Below, piece by piece: positions 55,413-63,890 of a stretch of DNA of 64,000 bases. The notes beneath the pieces were generated by a model. The model saw only the letters and a program-made list of their open reading frames with translations. It was not told where the DNA came from and ran no database searches. How positions within the stretch are numbered: the first letter of the stretch is position 1; each line of letters starts with the position of its first letter. Position numbers and translations under genes: made by a program. This DNA comes from Acidimicrobiaceae bacterium (GTDB lineage Bacteria > Actinomycetota > Acidimicrobiia > Acidimicrobiales > Poriferisodalaceae). The stretch covers positions 1 through 64,000 of the forward strand of contig JAPOPC010000077.1 of the NCBI GenBank assembly GCA_026713105.1, given 5' to 3'.

Positions 55413-57902
55413 TCACTGTGAGGACCGCTCGTCCGCGTCTGCGTGTTCGTCGCCCGCATCCGCGTGGTTGTCGGCATCGGAGCGGTCGAAGAGCGATTTC
55501 GCGTTGTCCAACGCCGTGCTGGTGACGCCGCCGAGGGCCTCTGCCGTCTTGCGGGTCGCCTCCTTGGCCGTGTCGGCACCCTCCGCGACGACTCGACCGG
55601 CTGCAGCCGCACCCTCGGAGATGTGTCGTCCGGCCGCGCTGACGCCGTCGGCGACGAGCCGACCAGCGCCCTTCGCGCCGCTGACGGCCGCGCCGCCCGT
55701 CGTTCTTGCGGACCCGGCTACGACATCGCCGGCGACGACAGCCATCTGCGCAATGCGCGAGATGATCGTCGCTGCTTCTGTCTTGATGAAATCGCAGACG
55801 GCACCGACGTCTACGTTGCTGGTCACCACGTGGGCGAGCACACCGGCAGTGATGCCGGCGAGCAAGGCAACTCCCGCCGAACCGCCTGCCATTCCCACGA
55901 ACGCGACAGTGCCGATTGTGGCAGCTGCGCCTGCGGCGCCAGCGAACGCACCTTGGGCCAGATCGTCGTAGGCGTCTTCGTGCTCGGCCTTGTGGAACGC
56001 TCGACCGAACGCGACCACCGCAACGATCATCAGCAGCGGGTTGGTGCTGAGCGCCGCGGACATCCCGATGCCGGCGGCGATTCTGCCAAACGCCTGTGTG
56101 TCGGCTCGGTTCCACCCGAAGACCAGCGACGCGATCCCGACCGCAGCGCCGAGCAGGTCGGCGGCATCGTAGGTGTTCAGTTCGTAGAACCAGCTCTTGG
56201 GAACCCCGAAATCCGTTTGCAGTGAATCGGCGACGCGGTCGAAGGTGGGCTTGTCCCAAGTGGCGAGCGGCAGGCCGCGCGGTGTGGACACGTCGCGCAG
56301 CAGTCCCTTGATGGCGCCGAGGGCCTCTTGGATCAAGGTGTCGTCGGGCGCTGCCGCGTGCGCAGCCTTGAATGCGCCGCCGATGGTGTGTCCGCCGTCG
56401 AACAGCCGGTGGTAGCCGCCGCCGATGCCAGTCTCGAGAAAGACGGCATCCATTGCCTTGTCGTAGATGGTGGCGTTTCCCTTCACGGCGGCAGCGACCA
56501 AGTCGTTCACCTGCGCCGAGAGGTCGCTCGCCGCCAGCGCCTGGGCTGTCGCCAAGGCAGTCGATGGCATGTCGACCGTCCAGTCGAACGACCGGCGGAT
56601 TCCCGCGCCGATTGCTCGCCCTGCGCTAGTGCCTGCTTGGATCACTGTGTCTCCGCTCGCTCGGGATGCTTTGGCAACGCTGCCTGCGATCGCCTTGGCG
56701 GCGGACCCCACGGTGCCAACCGCTGCGGCTGCCGCTTCCCGTGCCGACGCGCCTAGGCCTCGGGACTCGCCCCGCAGGGGGGCGATCACGCCCTCGGCGA
56801 ACTCGTTGAGCATCGCGAGCTCCTGATCCTGGGTGAAGTAGCCGACGTGGTGCCACAGGAAGAACTCGGTGACGCCGAACTCCTCGTGCAATGAGGCGAC
56901 GTGGTCGAGTTCCTCCTCCCGGCTGCCTCGCCACACACGGCCCATCGGCACCACATAGGGGGGCGCGTTGTATGCCCAGTTGAAGAGCTCCTCGAAACCG
57001 TCGTACAGGTCGGCGGCCTCGGTCGGCGTTCGGCCCATCGTGAGGTGGCCGCCGATCGCCAGCGCATCGGCCGCCGTGGTGTCACGGCCTGAGCTGTGCG
57101 CCTCTTCGAGATAGATGTTGAGCGCGGTGCCGATGAAGCTCTGCCGCTCGGGGGCGACGAAGCTGACCATCTTGCCGCCCTCGCGCGCCCAGAACTTCGA
57201 CGTTTCCATGCTGTAGCTGAAGGGTGCGTACACCGGCGGGTGGGGCTGCTGCAGGGGCCGGGGCACGATGCCGATCTCGCGCAGCGTCTTGTCCTGGTCG
57301 ACTGCGGTCGGGTCGAAGTCATCAGTGGGCGGGAAGTGCCATTCCATCTCGGGAGGTGCCTGCCAGAACTCGCCCTGGATCGACACCTTGTCCTGGGTCC
57401 ACAGCGACTTCACCAGGTGCCAGTTCTCGTACAGCGCGCGGCGGTTGCGCTGGTCGGCGTCGGACTTGTCGGACTCGGTGGAGGTGATGCCGAGATGCTG
57501 GCCGAACGTGCCCGTCCAGCGCGGCGTGTTGCCCCGTGAGAACCCCACGAAGGTCCGCCCGCCGGTGAAGTGGTCGAGCATGGCGATGTTCTCAGCGAGC
57601 TGGATCGGGTTCACGGCGGTGAGGTTCATCCCGAGCTGGCCGACCCGCATCCGCTCGGTGTGCTGGGCCACGAAGTAGTCCCAGAACAGCGGGTTGGTGG
57701 TGGTCTCGATGCCTTCCACCTGCAGGTGCTGCTCTGTCATGGCGAAGCCGTCGTATCCCACCGACTCGGCGAACTGCATCTGGGTGCGAATGTGATCCAT
57801 CAGAATCTGCCAGCGCTCGGGTATGGATCCGGGGAGGCCGATCTGCTCGCCTCGGCGGCGCATGTAGGGCACCACGAGAATGGTGAAGCGGAAGTCAGTC
57901 AT
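55413..57902 (-). CDS. LLM oxidoreductase fused to an uncharacterised Ala/Gly-rich membrane domain
   Basis: An 829-residue protein. Residues 1-385 are a complete LLM oxidoreductase (QFAESVGYDGFAMTEQHLQ near 42, HFTGGRTFVGFSRG near 110). From about 395 an Ala-rich linker leads to a domain of about 290 residues (about 460-750) with conserved blocks ATIYDKAMDA, HRLFDGGHT, LLRDVSTPRGLPLATWD, FGWNRADTQ, NPLLMIVAVVAFGRAFHKAE, and several Gly/Ala-rich hydrophobic helices. An Ala/Gly repeat and an acidic His-rich tail follow. The same domain stands alone at 62092-63693. The reading frame is unbroken, so this is not two genes joined by error in the given sequence. I know no name for the second domain; membrane tethering or compartment targeting of the enzyme is a guess. 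Confidence 0.8.
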   Translation of the reverse strand: MTDFRFTILVVPYMRRRGEQIGLPGSIPERWQILMDHIRTQMQFAESVGYDGFAMTEQHLQVEGIETTTNPLFWDYFVAQHTERMRVGQLGMNLTAVNPIQLAENIAMLDHFTGGRTFVGFSRGNTPRWTGTFGQHLGITSTESDKSDADQRNRRALYENWHLVKSLWTQDKVSIQGEFWQAPPEMEWHFPPTDDFDPTAVDQDKTLREIGIVPRPLQQPHPPVYAPFSYSMETSKFWAREGGKMVSFVAPERQSFIGTALNIYLEEAHSSGRDTTAADALAIGGHLTMGRTPTEAADLYDGFEELFNWAYNAPPYVVPMGRVWRGSREEELDHVASLHEEFGVTEFFLWHHVGYFTQDQELAMLNEFAEGVIAPLRGESRGLGASAREAAAAAVGTVGSAAKAIAGSVAKASRASGDTVIQAGTSAGRAIGAGIRRSFDWTVDMPSTALATAQALAASDLSAQVNDLVAAAVKGNATIYDKAMDAVFLETGIGGGYHRLFDGGHTIGGAFKAAHAAAPDDTLIQEALGAIKGLLRDVSTPRGLPLATWDKPTFDRVADSLQTDFGVPKSWFYELNTYDAADLLGAAVGIASLVFGWNRADTQAFGRIAAGIGMSAALSTNPLLMIVAVVAFGRAFHKAEHEDAYDDLAQGAFAGAAGAAATIGTVAFVGMAGGSAGVALLAGITAGVLAHVVTSNVDVGAVCDFIKTEAATIISRIAQMAVVAGDVVAGSARTTGGAAVSGAKGAGRLVADGVSAAGRHISEGAAAAGRVVAEGADTAKEATRKTAEALGGVTSTALDNAKSLFDRSDADNHADAGDEHADADERSSQ

Positions 57903-57959
57903 GGAGCATCATTCAAGCCAGCATTGTTGCTTTCCGCCGCCGATGAGAGGAACCGCCAC

Positions 57960-59258
57960 ATGCCCAAGTTCGAACCCGTTGCGGGTCGGGGGCTTCATCC
58001 CATCGAAAACGCCCCGATCCCGCAGATTCGAGCCCTCCAGCTCGAGCGGCTGAAGTGGAGCTTGGCGCACGCCTACGCCCATGTGCCGGCGTACCAGCAA
58101 CTGTTCGACCAAGCGGGCGTGAATCCATCAGATCTGCACAGTCTCGAGGACTTGCAGCGGTTCCCGTTCACATCGAAGAAGGAGCTGCGCGACAACTATC
58201 CCTTCGGGATGTTCGCTGTTCCCCGCGAACAGGTGCTGCGGGTACACGCCTCATCGGGCACCACCGGCAAGCCGACCGTCGTGGGGTACACCCAGGCCGA
58301 CCTCGACATGTGGTCCCACGTCTTCCAGCGCTCACTGATGGCGGCTGGTGCGCGGCCCGGCGACGTCGTTCATGTCGCATACGGCTACGGGCTGTTCACC
58401 GGCGGGCTGGGCGCGCACTATGGCGCCGAGCAGTACGGCTGCACGGTGGTTCCCGCATCGGTCGGCCAGACCGCCCGTCAAGTGCAACTGCTGGTGGACT
58501 TCGACGCCGATGTGCTGTGCGCGACGCCGTCGTATGCGCTGGTGGTAGCCGACGAGTTCCGCAACCAGGGCATCGACCCGACGTCGACATCGCTGCGAGT
58601 GGGGATCTTCGGGGCCGAGCCGTGGTCGGAGGCGATGCGGGCCGAGCTCGAGGACGCGTTCGGGATCGACGCCGTGGACATCTACGGCCTCTCCGAGGTC
58701 ATCGGCGGCGGCGTGGCGAACGAGTGCGTCGAGACCAAGGACGGGCCGACGATCTGGGAGGACCACTTCTATCCCGAGATCATCGACCCCGATTCGGGCG
58801 AGGTCCTGCCCGAGGGCGAGACGGGCGAGTTGGTGTTTACGTCGCTGACCAAGGAGGCGATGCCGGTCATCCGGTACCGCACCCGCGACATCTGCTCGCT
58901 GCAGCCAGGGACAGCACGCACGATGAGACGCATGGGCCGGGTTGCCGCACGCAGCGACGACATGCTCATCATCCGCGGGGTGAACGTGTTTCCGAGCCAG
59001 TTTGAGGAGCTGGTCTCGGCCGATCCGCGGCTTACCGGGCATTTCTTTCTCGAGTTACACGAGCGGGGGCGCATGGAGGGCATCACGGCGGTGCTCGAGC
59101 CCAAGCCTGATGCCGGAGACCACGAGACGATCGAGCAGGAGTTCGCCAGCACCGTTCGCCAGCGCATCGGCATCGCGGTCGAAGTGCGGACGGTCGAGCC
59201 CGGCGGCATCCCGCGCTCGGAAGGCAAGGCCCAACGAGTCCGCGATCTCCGAGGCTGA
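57960..59258 (+). CDS. paaK: Phenylacetate-CoA ligase family (PaaK-like)
   Basis: A 432-residue adenylate-forming ligase. Phosphate-binding loop HASSGTTGKPT near residue 97, IYGLSEVIGGGVANE for the adenine site, and PVIRYRTRDI near 303 fit PaaK. It activates phenylacetate or a similar aryl acid to its CoA thioester with ATP. Start ATG 57960 behind GAGAGG. The paa ring-oxygenase genes are absent, so the substrate may differ. Divergent from the fused oxidoreductase, with a 57-bp gap. Confidence 0.9.
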   Translation: MPKFEPVAGRGLHPIENAPIPQIRALQLERLKWSLAHAYAHVPAYQQLFDQAGVNPSDLHSLEDLQRFPFTSKKELRDNYPFGMFAVPREQVLRVHASSGTTGKPTVVGYTQADLDMWSHVFQRSLMAAGARPGDVVHVAYGYGLFTGGLGAHYGAEQYGCTVVPASVGQTARQVQLLVDFDADVLCATPSYALVVADEFRNQGIDPTSTSLRVGIFGAEPWSEAMRAELEDAFGIDAVDIYGLSEVIGGGVANECVETKDGPTIWEDHFYPEIIDPDSGEVLPEGETGELVFTSLTKEAMPVIRYRTRDICSLQPGTARTMRRMGRVAARSDDMLIIRGVNVFPSQFEELVSADPRLTGHFFLELHERGRMEGITAVLEPKPDAGDHETIEQEFASTVRQRIGIAVEVRTVEPGGIPRSEGKAQRVRDLRG

Positions 59259-59334
59259 GCGCCGGGCGAGGCGGCCCGGCAAACCCCGGCAATCCCTTCG
59301 CCGCCCACACCCCTTCGGGCCGCCGGATCCCGAC

Positions 59335-60513
59335 CTACAGCGGCTCCGTCCCCTCGCTGAGGATGTCGAGGTACTCAGGGTAAGCAAAGAGCCGGTTGCG
59401 CCGCTGACCGGTCACCTCTCGTGCGATCTTGAATTCGCCCAGGCGGCCGAGAGCGTCCTGCACGGCCGGTTTTGACAATTCGGTCCGGTTCATGCTCTCG
59501 CGCACATTCAGGATGGGCGTTTGGGCCAGTGCCTCGTGCACGCGGAGCGCTGATCCCGCTGCGCGCCCCGCGCGCGCTTGGATCAGCGCCCGATCACGCT
59601 TCACCAGTTCCTCCAGGCGCTCGGTGGTGCTCAGCGCAGCGATTGCCGTGGAACGTACGCCCTCGAGGAAGAACAACAGCCAAGCAGTCCAGTCCCCGTC
59701 GGTGCGAACGCGCCCGAGAAGTTCGTAATAGCGGGACCGGTGCTGCTTGAAGAACAGGCTGAGATACAGCGCGGGAGTCGCGAGAACGCCGCGCGTCATG
59801 AGCATCAGTGTGATCAGCATTCGTCCGATGCGGCCGTTGCCGTCGAGGAATGGATGGATGGTCTCGAATTGAACATGGGCGAGGCCGGCCCGCACCAGCG
59901 GAGGCAGGTGATCGTCGTCGGCGTGCAGGAATCTCTCCAATTCCGAGATGGCCTCGTGCGCCTCCGCTGCCGGTGGGGGAACGAACATCGCGGTGCCGGG
60001 GCGCCGTCCGCCGATCCAGTTCTGCGAGGTCCGGAACTCGCCGGGGCGCTTGTCTGCGCCGCGGGCACCGGTGAGCAGGATGCGATGAGCTTCCCGCAGC
60101 AGTCGGTTGCACAACGGCAGTCCTGCGGGGTCTGCTATCTGCGCAACCGCGTGATCGAGGGCGGCGACGTAGCGCGACACCTCGAGCACGTCGTCGAGCG
60201 GTACCCCCGGCGCGGCACCGAGTTCGTGGCGCATCAGATCGGTCAGCGAGGATTGAGTGCCTTCGATCTGAGACGACAGCACAGCCTCTTTTCGTACATA
60301 GGAGTAGATGAGCAGCGTTGGGTCGGGAAGGTGACGTATTGCGCCGTCGAACCGGCCGAGCGCCCGGCTTGCCTCGTCGAGTGCCATCACGAGCGGGCCG
60401 TCCATCAGCAGCGGCGGGCTCGGCGGCAACGGCGCCGGTACGAATGCTCGGACTTCCTCGCCGCCGACGACGGTCACGACGTAGTGGCCTGTCGGGCTGC
60501 TGTGCGATTGCAT
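59335..60513 (-). CDS. fic: Fic family protein with C-terminal winged helix
   Basis: A 392-residue Fic protein. An N-terminal inhibitory helix motif SSQIEGTQ (S/T-xxx-EG type) precedes the Fic core HPFLDGNGRIGR (His about residue 218), and the C-terminal segment RTELSKPAVQDALGRLGE looks like a winged helix. Fic enzymes AMPylate or otherwise modify proteins; the internal helix usually keeps activity off. Start ATG 60513 (60519 is possible); the open frame to 60567 enters a 15-bp palindrome that probably is the operator. Autoregulation through the winged helix is inferred. Confidence 0.9.
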   Translation of the reverse strand: MQSHSSPTGHYVVTVVGGEEVRAFVPAPLPPSPPLLMDGPLVMALDEASRALGRFDGAIRHLPDPTLLIYSYVRKEAVLSSQIEGTQSSLTDLMRHELGAAPGVPLDDVLEVSRYVAALDHAVAQIADPAGLPLCNRLLREAHRILLTGARGADKRPGEFRTSQNWIGGRRPGTAMFVPPPAAEAHEAISELERFLHADDDHLPPLVRAGLAHVQFETIHPFLDGNGRIGRMLITLMLMTRGVLATPALYLSLFFKQHRSRYYELLGRVRTDGDWTAWLLFFLEGVRSTAIAALSTTERLEELVKRDRALIQARAGRAAGSALRVHEALAQTPILNVRESMNRTELSKPAVQDALGRLGEFKIAREVTGQRRNRLFAYPEYLDILSEGTEPL

Positions 60514-60555
60514 CGACATGAGTGCTGTCTCTTCAACAAGTAGGTAGTTGTGTGC

Positions 60556-60598
60556 AAAACTTATCAAACTGACGGTTTGGGCTAGTTTGATAAGTTTT
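60556..60598. promoter_or_regulatory. Perfect 15-bp palindrome upstream of fic
   Basis: AAAACTTATCAAACT at 60556-60570 and its exact complement AGTTTGATAAGTTTT at 60584-60598, with a 13-base spacer. The arms are strongly AT-rich in GC-rich DNA, about 43 bp upstream of the fic start, as expected for a promoter/operator bound by a dimer. It could also fold as a hairpin with a T-rich edge. Confidence 0.65.
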
Positions 60599-60900
60599 AT
60601 AGCTGTAATATATCTAGATGGCAGCGGAACGGTGTCTTAGTCAGATAAGCTGCCTTGTCATCGCCGCTAGGCGGTTTTCAAAGTTAAAACTGCCCATGAG
60701 TCAGCGCTCTCAGGGGCTGGAACGGTACGTCCGGTTACTCCAGGTTTGGCTTGGAACGAAAGCGACGGCGCCGCAGGTGGTCGGAGCATCACTGTGCGCC
60801 GTCCTGCCGACGGCGCATTTGCGATGCGGGCACTACGGTGCGGACCGCGAGTCGGCCGTGAGCCGTACCGGCACAGCGCAACACGTCGAAGGGGAGAGCC
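60599..60900. other. 302-bp gap, no gene recognised
   Basis: Between the fic palindrome and the NIPSNAP gene I see no supported coding frame. The first third is AT-richer than average and the 3' end carries AAGGGGAG, the ribosome site of the following gene. Promoters for both flanking genes are presumably here. Confidence 0.5.
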
Positions 60901-61209
60901 ATGAGCTTTGTGGAGATGCGTCGTTACCGGCTGAAGGTGGGCGCACCTGACCGCTGGGTCAAGGAGTACTTCGAGAAGGGCTACGAGGCACAGCGCAAGT
61001 ACCTCGGCGAGCCGGTCGGCTACTACACGACCGAGTTCGGCGGCATCAACGAGATCATCCACATGTGGCGCTACGACACGCTCGAGGAGCGAGCCGAGAA
61101 GCGCAAGGCGCTCTTTGGGGACGCCCAGTGGCTGGAGTTCGTCAAGGAGATTGCGCCGCTGGTCGAGACGCAGGAGAACACGCTGCTGCGCGACATCTTC
61201 GAGGCCTGA
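60901..61209 (+). CDS. NIPSNAP-family protein
   Basis: A 102-residue ferredoxin-like alpha/beta-barrel protein of the NIPSNAP family: EMRRYRLKVGAPDRWVKEYF near the start, GGINEIIHMWRYDTLEERAE near 42-60, and a helical C-terminus. Bacterial members are small and dimeric with no agreed function; some act near degradative enzymes. Start ATG 60901 behind AAGGGGAG. The aldolase at 61295 follows, possibly in one unit. Confidence 0.88.
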   Translation: MSFVEMRRYRLKVGAPDRWVKEYFEKGYEAQRKYLGEPVGYYTTEFGGINEIIHMWRYDTLEERAEKRKALFGDAQWLEFVKEIAPLVETQENTLLRDIFEA

Positions 61210-61294
61210 GCTGCGGCCTGTCGTCGCGTCTCGGGTTCAGGCTCGGAGACGGATTCTGTATTGATGCACTAGCCCAACGCGGGAGCACATTTTC

Positions 61295-62098
61295 ATGCCG
61301 AACACGATGATGGACACTTGGGCCGACGGGGGCGAGACCTTGGGCACGTGGCTGTCGATGGCGTCCAGCCATTCGGCTGAGATCGCCGGGCGTGCCGGAT
61401 TCGACTACGTCTGCGTGGACATGCAGCACGGCGTGGCCGACTACCTGGTTGCGGTGGAGATGATGCAGGCCATCGAGATGGGCGGCGGCACGCCCATCGT
61501 GCGGGTGCCGTGGAACGAGCCCGGCATCATCGGGCGGGTGCTCGACGCCGGCGCTCGGGGCGTGGTCGTGCCGATGGTGAACTCGGTCGCGGAAGCAGAG
61601 GCTGCCGTGACGGCGTGCAAGTACCCCCCGCTCGGTGCGCGCAGCTTCGGGCCGGTGCTCGTGGCGGCGCGGGCAGCGGCGGGGGAGAACTACTTCGAGG
61701 TCGCGAATGCCACCACAGCCTGCATTCCCATGATCGAGACTCGCCAGGCGGTCGAGGCGCTCGACGAGATCCTGGCGATCGAAGGCGTCGATGCGATCTA
61801 TGTCGGGCCAGCCGATCTGTCCATCAGCTACGGCTACGGCCCCGGCTACACCGACGACCATGCCGACTACAAGGCAGCGCTCGAGCACATCGCGGCGCGA
61901 TGCGCTGCGCACGGTGTCGTGGCCGGCATCCATTCAACGGCGGAGCTGTCCGCAGACCGGCGAGGCAAGGGCTTCCGCATGCAGACCGTCGCGGGCGACG
62001 CCATGGCGCTCGGCCGCGGCATGGCCCGCGACCTGCGCACCGCCCGCGAGTCCGGCGTCGCCGAAGCCGCCAGCGGAGCCGACGCCAAGATCTACTGA
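61295..62098 (+). CDS. HpcH/HpaI family class II aldolase
   Basis: A 267-residue TIM-barrel aldolase. DYVCVDMQHG (metal/substrate region), PIVRVPWNEPG with the conserved Arg, GVVVPMVNS, MIETRQAVE with the metal-ligand Glu, and IYVGPADLSISYG with the metal-ligand Asp region are all present. It cleaves or forms a C-C bond between pyruvate and an aldehyde, as in hydroxyphenylacetate-type pathways. It overlaps the end of the convergent gene at 62092 by 7 bp. Confidence 0.92.
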   Translation: MPNTMMDTWADGGETLGTWLSMASSHSAEIAGRAGFDYVCVDMQHGVADYLVAVEMMQAIEMGGGTPIVRVPWNEPGIIGRVLDAGARGVVVPMVNSVAEAEAAVTACKYPPLGARSFGPVLVAARAAAGENYFEVANATTACIPMIETRQAVEALDEILAIEGVDAIYVGPADLSISYGYGPGYTDDHADYKAALEHIAARCAAHGVVAGIHSTAELSADRRGKGFRMQTVAGDAMALGRGMARDLRTARESGVAEAASGADAKIY

Positions 62099-63693
62099 TC
62101 TGTGCAGCGCCCCTTGCGCATCAGCGTCGCTTGATGTCCGTTGTCGGGCGCGTCCGGCTGATCGATGCCGGCATCTTCAGGTTCGTCGCGGTCGACGAGT
62201 TCCCTGGTTCGCTGCGTCACTGAACCGACTGCAGAGGAAGCCGCTGTGGTGGTAGCTGCTGCGGCGCGGCCTGCAGCACGCGCAGCACTGGCCGTCGCTC
62301 TTCCGGCGGCGACTGCCTGGCCGGCTGTGAAACGTCCGGCGGTAGACGCCGAGTTCGCGACGAACTTGCCTGCAGCCGCTGTGCCGCTTACGACGCCACG
62401 TCCGGCGACGGCAGCGGTGTCCCCGATGACATCGCCGATGGCAATGGCCTGTTGGGAGACGTGGCGGACCACCGTGGCCGCATCCTCCTTGACGAAGCTG
62501 CTGACGTCGCCAAGCTCAACCTTTAGGTCATCCAGCTTCAGGTCCTTGGTGGCGACATGCGCGAGCACGCCTGCGGTGACACCTGCGAGCAGCGCAACGC
62601 CAGCAGGTCCGCCTGCGACGCCGACGAGCGCGATGGCGCCCAAGCTCGTCCCTGTGCCGATGGCGCCCTTGAGCCCGCCCTCAGCCAGTTCGACGTACTC
62701 GTCTGCGTGATTCGCCTTGTGGAAGGCGCGTCCGAAGGCAACGACCGACACCGCCAGCAGCAGCGGGTTCGCGCTCACGGCCGCCGACATGCCCATGCCT
62801 GTCGCGAGGCTCGCGAACGACTCGGTTTCGGCCTTGTTCCAGCCGAAAATCAGCGAGACCACGCCGACGGCGCCGCCCAGCAGCTCGCCGACGTCGTAGG
62901 AGTTCAGGTCGTAGAACCAATCCTTGGGGATGCCGAACGTCGAATGAAGCGAGTTCGCAACGGAGTCGTAGGTGGACTGGTCCCATGTGGCGAGGGGCAG
63001 ACCCTTCGGTGTGGACACGTCGCGCAGCAGGCCCTGCATCCCACCGAGTGCATCTTGGATGAGGTTGTCGTCTGGCGATGCGTCGCGAGTCGCCTTGATC
63101 GCCCCCCAGAGCGTGTGTCCGCCATCGAACAGGCGGTGGTTGGCGCCGCCGATGTGTGTCTCGAGATACAGGGCGTCCATCGCCTTGTCGTAGATGGTGG
63201 CCTTGCCCTTCACGGCTGCTTGCACCAGATCGTTCAACTGAGGTGACAGATCGCTCGCCACCAGGCCCTGGGCTGCCGAGAACAGTTGAGCTGTCCGCAC
63301 GGACGACGAATCGAATACCCACCGAGCGCCTGTGGCAACAGCTCGTCCAGCGGCAACTCCCGCCTTGGCGGTTCCGCTCCCAATCGCCTGCGCTGCCGAC
63401 GCGCCGGCAGTCACTGCGGTCTTGGCGCCAGCGCCGATTGCCTGAGCCGTCGTCGTTCGGGCCGATCCGACTATCTCGGTTGCCTTTCGACTTCCGGAGA
63501 CAGTCGCATCGGCCGCCTGCTTTCCGAGCGTCCGCGCGGAATTGGTGGCCTGCTTCATTCGCCCGCTGTCGCCGTTGTCGGGGTCCGGCATGGCTCCTTC
63601 AGGACTGATCGGGTCGACGCTGTCGGGGTCCGCATCTTCCGCATCGAGGTAGTGGTATGACGTCCCTTCCTGGACGTGTTCAGAGCGACTCAT
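62092..63693 (-). CDS. Stand-alone paralogue of the uncharacterised membrane domain
   Basis: A 533-residue protein without an enzyme domain. It has an acidic N-terminal tail (EDADPDS...), an Ala/Gly repeat region to about residue 130, then the domain shared with the fusion at 55413: ATIYDKAMDALYLETHIGG, HRLFDGGHTLWG, LLRDVSTPKGLPLATWD, IPKDWFYDLNSYD, FGWNKAE, NPLLLAVSVVAFGRAFHKA and AGVALLAGVTAGVLAHVAT. The C-terminus is again an Ala-rich helical repeat plus a charged tail. The hydrophobic Gly/Ala stretches suggest membrane insertion or a coiled sheath. No family known to me. Confidence 0.75.
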   Translation of the reverse strand: MSRSEHVQEGTSYHYLDAEDADPDSVDPISPEGAMPDPDNGDSGRMKQATNSARTLGKQAADATVSGSRKATEIVGSARTTTAQAIGAGAKTAVTAGASAAQAIGSGTAKAGVAAGRAVATGARWVFDSSSVRTAQLFSAAQGLVASDLSPQLNDLVQAAVKGKATIYDKAMDALYLETHIGGANHRLFDGGHTLWGAIKATRDASPDDNLIQDALGGMQGLLRDVSTPKGLPLATWDQSTYDSVANSLHSTFGIPKDWFYDLNSYDVGELLGGAVGVVSLIFGWNKAETESFASLATGMGMSAAVSANPLLLAVSVVAFGRAFHKANHADEYVELAEGGLKGAIGTGTSLGAIALVGVAGGPAGVALLAGVTAGVLAHVATKDLKLDDLKVELGDVSSFVKEDAATVVRHVSQQAIAIGDVIGDTAAVAGRGVVSGTAAAGKFVANSASTAGRFTAGQAVAAGRATASAARAAGRAAAATTTAASSAVGSVTQRTRELVDRDEPEDAGIDQPDAPDNGHQATLMRKGRCTDQ

Positions 63694-63760
63694 GTTCGAC
63701 GAGGCTATGACGAAGAGGTGGTCTTCGGTGGAGGTAGTCGACGCTGTCTAGATCGATGTA

Positions 63761-63890
63761 ACACCCCTTTCGTACGGTTGTTCTCATGTCGAAAGTCGAT
63801 TCGGACAGGACCAGCAGGGCCCGCGGCGGGACAGCCACGCGGCGTGCGATCGGTTCGTGTGACACCCCCACCGTACGGTTGTTCTCATGT
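63761..63890 (+). repeat. Duplicated 29-bp promoter/start segment
   Basis: ACACCCC, three variable bases, then CGTACGGTTGTTCTCATGT occurs at 63761-63789 and again at 63862-63890, 101 bp apart and in the same orientation. Both copies include an ATG (63786, 63887). The first opens a 35-codon frame that ends inside the second; the second opens the partial gene at 63887. The core GTACGGTTGTTC is one base from a GAAC-N4-GTTC type LexA box. Confidence 0.6.

Noticed and set aside
59270-59324. Hairpin between paaK and fic as a bidirectional terminator
   Set aside because: The arms (GGCGGCCCG / CGGGCCGCC) are nine bases with a loop of about 37 bases; too weak to call in GC-rich DNA.
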